From assembly GCA_030641085.1 (NCBI GenBank), contig DAOWIC010000257.1, forward strand, positions 1 through 9,821: a stretch of DNA of 9,821 nucleotides, written 5' to 3'. The first letter of the stretch is position 1. Each line of letters starts with the position of its first letter. Positions 6,352 to 9,821 of this stretch are shown here, piece by piece. The translations under genes were made by a program, and so were the position numbers. The stretch is from Calditrichota bacterium (lineage in GTDB: Bacteria; Zixibacteria; MSB-5A5; GN15; FEB-12). Under the pieces are notes generated by a model. That model was not told the DNA's origin and did no database searches. It saw only the letters and a list, made by a program, of their open reading frames with translations.

Positions 6352-7428
6352 ATGAAAAACACTGCTATCGCACTGGTCCTGCTCTCATTGGCGGCTATGA
6401 GCAACATGGCTCGGGCGGCCGACACCAAGGTCAACGGACGGATCTACAGTCACTGGATGCTCGATCAGACGGAAGGATCCGACGACGCCAACGAATTCGG
6501 TATCAGCCGTGCTTATGTAACGGTTAAATCCAAACTGTCCGACTACACCAGCGTCCGCATCACCACCGACCTCAGAGTGATCGACGATCGGTACGACATA
6601 ATTCTGAAGTATGCCTATTTCGATTGGAAACCGGCTTTCGCCGAAGGCCGGCTGAAAGTCCGCTTCGGTCTGCAGCCGACGCTCTATATCGACAACATGA
6701 ACAAACTCTGGGGACGGCGTTATCTGGCCAAGACGGTCGGCGATGCCCGCAAGTTCCTTACCTCGTCGGATATGGGTGTTGGCGCTCACCTCGGTCTCGG
6801 TGAAAAATCGAAGTACGGTTTTGTGTCTCTGACGGTCTTCAACGGTACCAGCTATTCGCATGTGGGCGAAGTCAATAAGCAGAAGGATTTTAACGCCGTG
6901 GCCGTCTTAAGCCCGCTGACAGACAACGATCAGCTCAAAAAAAGTAAGCTCATGGCCCAGTTCTATACCGGTACGCAGAACGAAGAGACCGGCGAAGTTA
7001 TGATCGACACTAACCTGGTCAATGTCGCGACCTCCGACTGGAAGCGCCAGATTGTCTCGGTCGGCGGACTATTGGCCTATAACGGCACGGTCGACGCCGG
7101 TTTCGACGCCAACTTCACCACCATGGGCGAAGGGTACGACGAAGAGGAAGTCAAAATAAGCGGCATCTCCTTTTTCGGCACCCTCTATCTGGATGCCCTG
7201 GCCCAGAACACTCCGGCGTTGCGCACGCTGAATCTTTTCGGCCGGGTGGACATATACGACCCGAACACTGATATGGACGACGACGGCGAAACCGAGATCA
7301 TCGCCGGTATCGAGTGCTCCCCGGTCAAGGGAGTAAAAGCATCGGTAAACTATCGCACCACCACTTTCCAGGACGATACCGAAGAGACCGAGAAGGGGCT
7401 CTACCTGAACACGCTGGTAAAGTTTTAG
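6352..7428 (+). CDS. Outer-membrane porin, probably phosphate-starvation induced
   Basis: A 358-residue predicted beta-barrel that would let small anions, probably phosphate, cross the outer membrane. Signal peptide about 1-22 or 23 (cleavage near NMARA-A). The mature part opens with VNGRIYSHWMLDQ and runs through repeated amphipathic strands with acidic turns (for example DPNTDMDDDGETE). It ends LYLNTLVKF, with the terminal Phe typical of barrels recognised by the BAM complex. At about 335 mature residues it is shorter than OprP/OprO. The resemblance is to the porin O/P type generally, and selectivity cannot be read from sequence. AGGAG (6342-6346) lies 5 nt before the ATG. It is the first gene after the Pho-box array and only 39-42 bp upstream of pstS with no terminator between, so the two are probably cotranscribed. 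Confidence 0.75.
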   Translation: MKNTAIALVLLSLAAMSNMARAADTKVNGRIYSHWMLDQTEGSDDANEFGISRAYVTVKSKLSDYTSVRITTDLRVIDDRYDIILKYAYFDWKPAFAEGRLKVRFGLQPTLYIDNMNKLWGRRYLAKTVGDARKFLTSSDMGVGAHLGLGEKSKYGFVSLTVFNGTSYSHVGEVNKQKDFNAVAVLSPLTDNDQLKKSKLMAQFYTGTQNEETGEVMIDTNLVNVATSDWKRQIVSVGGLLAYNGTVDAGFDANFTTMGEGYDEEEVKISGISFFGTLYLDALAQNTPALRTLNLFGRVDIYDPNTDMDDDGETEIIAGIECSPVKGVKASVNYRTTTFQDDTEETEKGLYLNTLVKF

Positions 7429-7470
7429 AGATATAGAAAACAGGCAGGAAAACTACTCAAGGAGATCATG

Positions 7471-8322
7471 ATGAAGAAATTGCTTATTATCGCCCTCGCC
7501 CTGACGATGGTTGCCGGCGCCACTTTCTCGGCCTCGCGCATCACGATCAAGGGCTCCGACACTCTGGTACGGCTCGGCCAGCGCTGGGCTGAGGAATACA
7601 TGAAGCAGAATCCCGGCGCGGTTATCCAGGTCTCCGGCGGCGGCTCCGGCACCGGCATCGCGGCGTTGCTGAACGGCACGACCGATGTCTGCGAAGCCTC
7701 GCGCGACATGAAGGCCAAGGAAAAGAAGCTCGCCCAGAGCAAAGGCATCACGCCCTATCGCATCTCTGTCGCTCTCGACGGTATCGCTGTTTTCCTTCAC
7801 AACGAGAACCCGGTCCAGAGTTTTAGTCTGACCCAGCTTAAGGGAATCTACACCGGCGCGATCACCAACTGGAAAGAGGTTGGCGGCAACGACGCTCGGA
7901 TCATCCTCTACGGTCGCGAAAACAACTCCGGCACCTACGCCTTCTTCAAAAAGCGGGTACTCAACAAAGAGGATTACGCCGATCAGACCCAGACTCTGCC
8001 CGGCACGGCCGCGGTGGTCAACGCCATCGCCCATGACAAGAACGGTATCGGCTACGGCGGTATCGCCTGGGCCAGCGGCGTCAAGTTCGCCCGTGTGCAG
8101 GAGACCGATGATTCCCCGGCTATCGAGCCATCGGTAGTGACCGTCTCCAGCGGCTCCTACCCGATCTCGCGCGACCTGTACTGGTTCTTCAACGGCAAGC
8201 CAACCGGCGAGCTGAAGAAGCTGGTCAACTGGGCGCTGTCGCCCGACGGCCAGAAAATTGCCGAAGAGATCGGCTATGTTCCGCTTTCGACCGAATTGGC
8301 CCTTCAAAACCGGATTCAGTAG
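7471..8322 (+). CDS. pstS: Phosphate ABC transporter, periplasmic phosphate-binding protein PstS
   Basis: A 283-residue high-affinity phosphate-binding protein that hands phosphate to PstCA. Signal peptide 1-21 (MKKLLIIALAL core, cleavage after FSA). Ligand-site segments are recognisable: GSDTL (28-32), SGGGSGTG (55-62), Ser77-Arg78, Asp103 in ALDGIAV and RENNSGTY (149-156). This is the shorter PstS type seen in many non-enterobacteria; E. coli PstS is longer. There is no lipobox Cys, so it should be soluble. Two ATGs are adjacent: AAGGAG (7459-7464) stands 3 nt from 7468 and 6 nt from 7471, so 7471 is preferred. A strong Shine-Dalgarno sequence fits the high expression typical of binding proteins. 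Confidence 0.93.
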   Translation: MKKLLIIALALTMVAGATFSASRITIKGSDTLVRLGQRWAEEYMKQNPGAVIQVSGGGSGTGIAALLNGTTDVCEASRDMKAKEKKLAQSKGITPYRISVALDGIAVFLHNENPVQSFSLTQLKGIYTGAITNWKEVGGNDARIILYGRENNSGTYAFFKKRVLNKEDYADQTQTLPGTAAVVNAIAHDKNGIGYGGIAWASGVKFARVQETDDSPAIEPSVVTVSSGSYPISRDLYWFFNGKPTGELKKLVNWALSPDGQKIAEEIGYVPLSTELALQNRIQ

Positions 8323-8362
8323 GCAGAGAGGCCATTAGGAAATTCAAATCAGACAGGCTGCC

Positions 8363-9322
8363 ATGAGAAAATACGAGTTCAAAAGAAAGTCGAAGCTGAT
8401 AGAGTTCTTTGGCGAGAAATTCATCATGCTGAACGCTTTCGCCGCCCTGATAGCGATATTGCTGATCTTTACGTTCATCTTCAAAGAGTCGATCCCGATT
8501 TTCAACGACGCCGAGATCATCGAAGAGGCGGGTATCGATAAGATGGTCTTCAAGCAGCAGTACTATGAGGGGCGCGATCCGAAGTTCTCATGGCAGCCCA
8601 ACTCCGAAGTTCCCAAATATACAGTCTGGCCGCTTATAATCGGCAGCCTCAAGGCAGCCGTCGTGGCCATGCTGTTTGCGGTACCGCTGGGAGTGGCCGC
8701 CGCGGTCTACTCGTCACAGTTTGCCTCGCGCCGCCTGCGCGAACTGATAAAACCCGTTATCGAAATGTTGGCCGGTATCCCCTCGGTGGTGCTGGGCTTT
8801 TTCGCTCTCATTGTGCTGGCTACCTTTCTGCAGAAAACTCTCGGTTTCACTTTCAGACTCAATGCGGTCAACGCCGGCATTGCTCTCGGCCTGGCGGTGG
8901 TCCCCATTGTCTTCACCATGACCGAGGACGCCCTCACCAGCGTACCCCGATCATTGCGCGATGCCGCTCTGGCGCTCGGCGCGAACCCGTGGCAGGTCTC
9001 CCGCACGGTAGTACTTCCGGCCGCTCTGCCGGGAATCGCCGCCGGGATTATGCTCGGCTTCGGGCGGGCTATCGGCGAAACAATGATCGTTCTCATGGCG
9101 TCGGGTAACGCCGCCATCATCTCGGCCAACCTGACCGATTCGATTCGTACCATTTCAGCCACCATCGCCGCCGAACTGGCCGAGGTCGTCTTCGGCAGCG
9201 CCCATTATAGTGTGCTCTTCTTTTTGGGCACGATGCTGTTTGTTTTCACCTTCATAATAAATCTTGGCGGCGAGTACATCATGCACAGCCTGAAAGAACG
9301 CTTCCAGGGGCAGACCAAATGA
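8363..9322 (+). CDS. pstC: Phosphate ABC transporter permease PstC
   Basis: A 319-residue inner-membrane permease, one half of the PstCA channel. Predicted membrane segments are about 21-41, 89-118, 133-157, 168-188, 226-246 and 286-306. Between the first two is a periplasmic stretch (about 42-88) with KFSWQPNSEVP, a conserved-looking feature of PstC. The ATPase-coupling EAA loop (about 196-240) reads LRDAALALGANPWQ and continues to GRAIGETM, the PstC signature. The start lies 40 bp after pstS and has only a weak CAGG ribosome binding site (8354-8357), which may set permease expression below that of PstS. The 3' end overlaps pstA by four bases (ATGA). Confidence 0.93.
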   Translation: MRKYEFKRKSKLIEFFGEKFIMLNAFAALIAILLIFTFIFKESIPIFNDAEIIEEAGIDKMVFKQQYYEGRDPKFSWQPNSEVPKYTVWPLIIGSLKAAVVAMLFAVPLGVAAAVYSSQFASRRLRELIKPVIEMLAGIPSVVLGFFALIVLATFLQKTLGFTFRLNAVNAGIALGLAVVPIVFTMTEDALTSVPRSLRDAALALGANPWQVSRTVVLPAALPGIAAGIMLGFGRAIGETMIVLMASGNAAIISANLTDSIRTISATIAAELAEVVFGSAHYSVLFFLGTMLFVFTFIINLGGEYIMHSLKERFQGQTK

Positions 9323-9821
9323 AGAGCACTGTCAAAGCAGAAATTGCCGCGCCAACCACGACCTTAAAGCGCGAACTCGTTTTCAAGCCGAAATCCTCGG
9401 GCGCTGTCCCTCGGTGGCTGACGCTGGCGGCGGTGATCCTCATCACCGGTATCCTCGCGGTCATCCTGGGAAATATTATCATGGGCGGTCTTGGTGTTAT
9501 AAGCTGGGAGTTCTTGACCAGACCACCGGAGAACGGCATGGAGAGCGGCGGCATCTTTCCGGCTATCTTCGGCACGGTGGCGCTGGTGATCCTTATGACA
9601 ATCGCGGTGGTGCCGATCGGCGTGATGACCGCTATCTACCTGCAGGAATACACCAGCCCCGACTCAAGAATCACGCGGTTGATCCGACTGGCGATCAACA
9701 ATCTCGCCGGCGTGCCCTCGATTGTCTTCGGCCTGTTCGGCCTGGGCTTTTTTATCGGCTTTGTCGGCACCGGAATCGATTCCATGTTTTCCGAACCGGG
9801 TCGCCCGGTCTGGGGCCAGCC
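9319..9821 (+). CDS. pstA: Phosphate ABC transporter permease PstA (partial, 5' end)
   Basis: The first 167 codons of the second Pst permease; the 3' part, with the EAA loop, lies beyond the right edge. A cytoplasmic N-terminus of about 32 residues is followed by TM1 (about 33-56), TM2 (about 79-108, GIFPAIFGTVALVILMTIAV) and TM3 from about 124 (INNLAGVPSIVFGLFGLGFF). The NLAGVPSIVFG wording is characteristic of PstA. The ATG at 9319 overlaps the pstC stop as ATGA, and AGGGG (9306-9310) lies 8 nt upstream inside pstC, so translation is probably coupled to pstC. pstB and phoU would be expected next. Confidence 0.93.
   Translation, partial: MKSTVKAEIAAPTTTLKRELVFKPKSSGAVPRWLTLAAVILITGILAVILGNIIMGGLGVISWEFLTRPPENGMESGGIFPAIFGTVALVILMTIAVVPIGVMTAIYLQEYTSPDSRITRLIRLAINNLAGVPSIVFGLFGLGFFIGFVGTGIDSMFSEPGRPVWGQ

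Noticed and set aside
7453..8307. A 284-codon open frame on the minus strand, opposite pstS
   Set aside because: It mirrors pstS, a clear family member with motifs, signal peptide and ribosome binding site. The antisense reading has low-complexity Val/Gly/Asp composition and no family features; it is a product of the codon bias in pstS.
8322..8362. GGCAG...CTGCC arms between pstS and pstC as an intercistronic hairpin
   Set aside because: The stem is only 5 bp with a 31-nt loop; too weak to report as a regulatory structure, though the weak ribosome binding site of pstC is real.

Overview
This window reads as ordinary chromosomal DNA from a diderm (Gram-negative-type) bacterium. It has two outer-membrane beta-barrel proteins with signal peptides, a moderately high GC content and tightly spaced genes. 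The combination of a DUF5916 outer-membrane protein, a GldA-like ABC ATPase and a phoBR-porin-pstSCA cluster suggests an environmental lineage near Zixibacteria, Gemmatimonadota or the Bacteroidota/FCB group. That placement is inference; no marker gene here fixes it.

Left part (1-939): the N-terminal 198 codons of an ABC transporter ATPase lie on the minus strand and run off the left edge. The gene has a perfect-consensus sigma-70 promoter about 120 bp upstream and a strong ribosome binding site. It diverges from the next gene across a 343-bp gap that also holds an inverted repeat (761-801).

Centre left (940-3723): one long gene encodes a secreted DUF5916 protein, with an N-terminal CBM9-like domain and a predicted outer-membrane barrel. 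A strong hairpin terminator follows. The 378-bp gap after it carries a 100-bp nested quasi-palindromic element (3491-3590) and then a probable promoter for the regulatory genes.

Right part (3724-9821): a phosphate-starvation module, all on the plus strand. PhoB-type response regulator and PhoR/PnpS-type histidine kinase genes overlap by one or four bases. A 163-bp gap then holds four TTAAC-type hexamers spaced exactly 11 bp apart, which is the expected footprint of a PhoB/PhoP-family regulator. Downstream are an outer-membrane porin, the periplasmic phosphate-binding protein PstS, and the permeases PstC and PstA (cut by the right edge); pstB and phoU would be expected beyond it. The likely circuit is that PhoR senses low phosphate and phosphorylates PhoB on Asp54. 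PhoB then binds the array and induces the porin-pst operon, so phosphate crosses the outer membrane through the porin, is captured by PstS and is imported through PstCA.

I see no mobile element, CRISPR array, tRNA, rRNA or clearly new defence or metabolic system. The points worth a second look are the Pho-box array, the porin placed at the head of the pst operon, the 100-bp palindromic element and the consensus promoter of the ABC gene.
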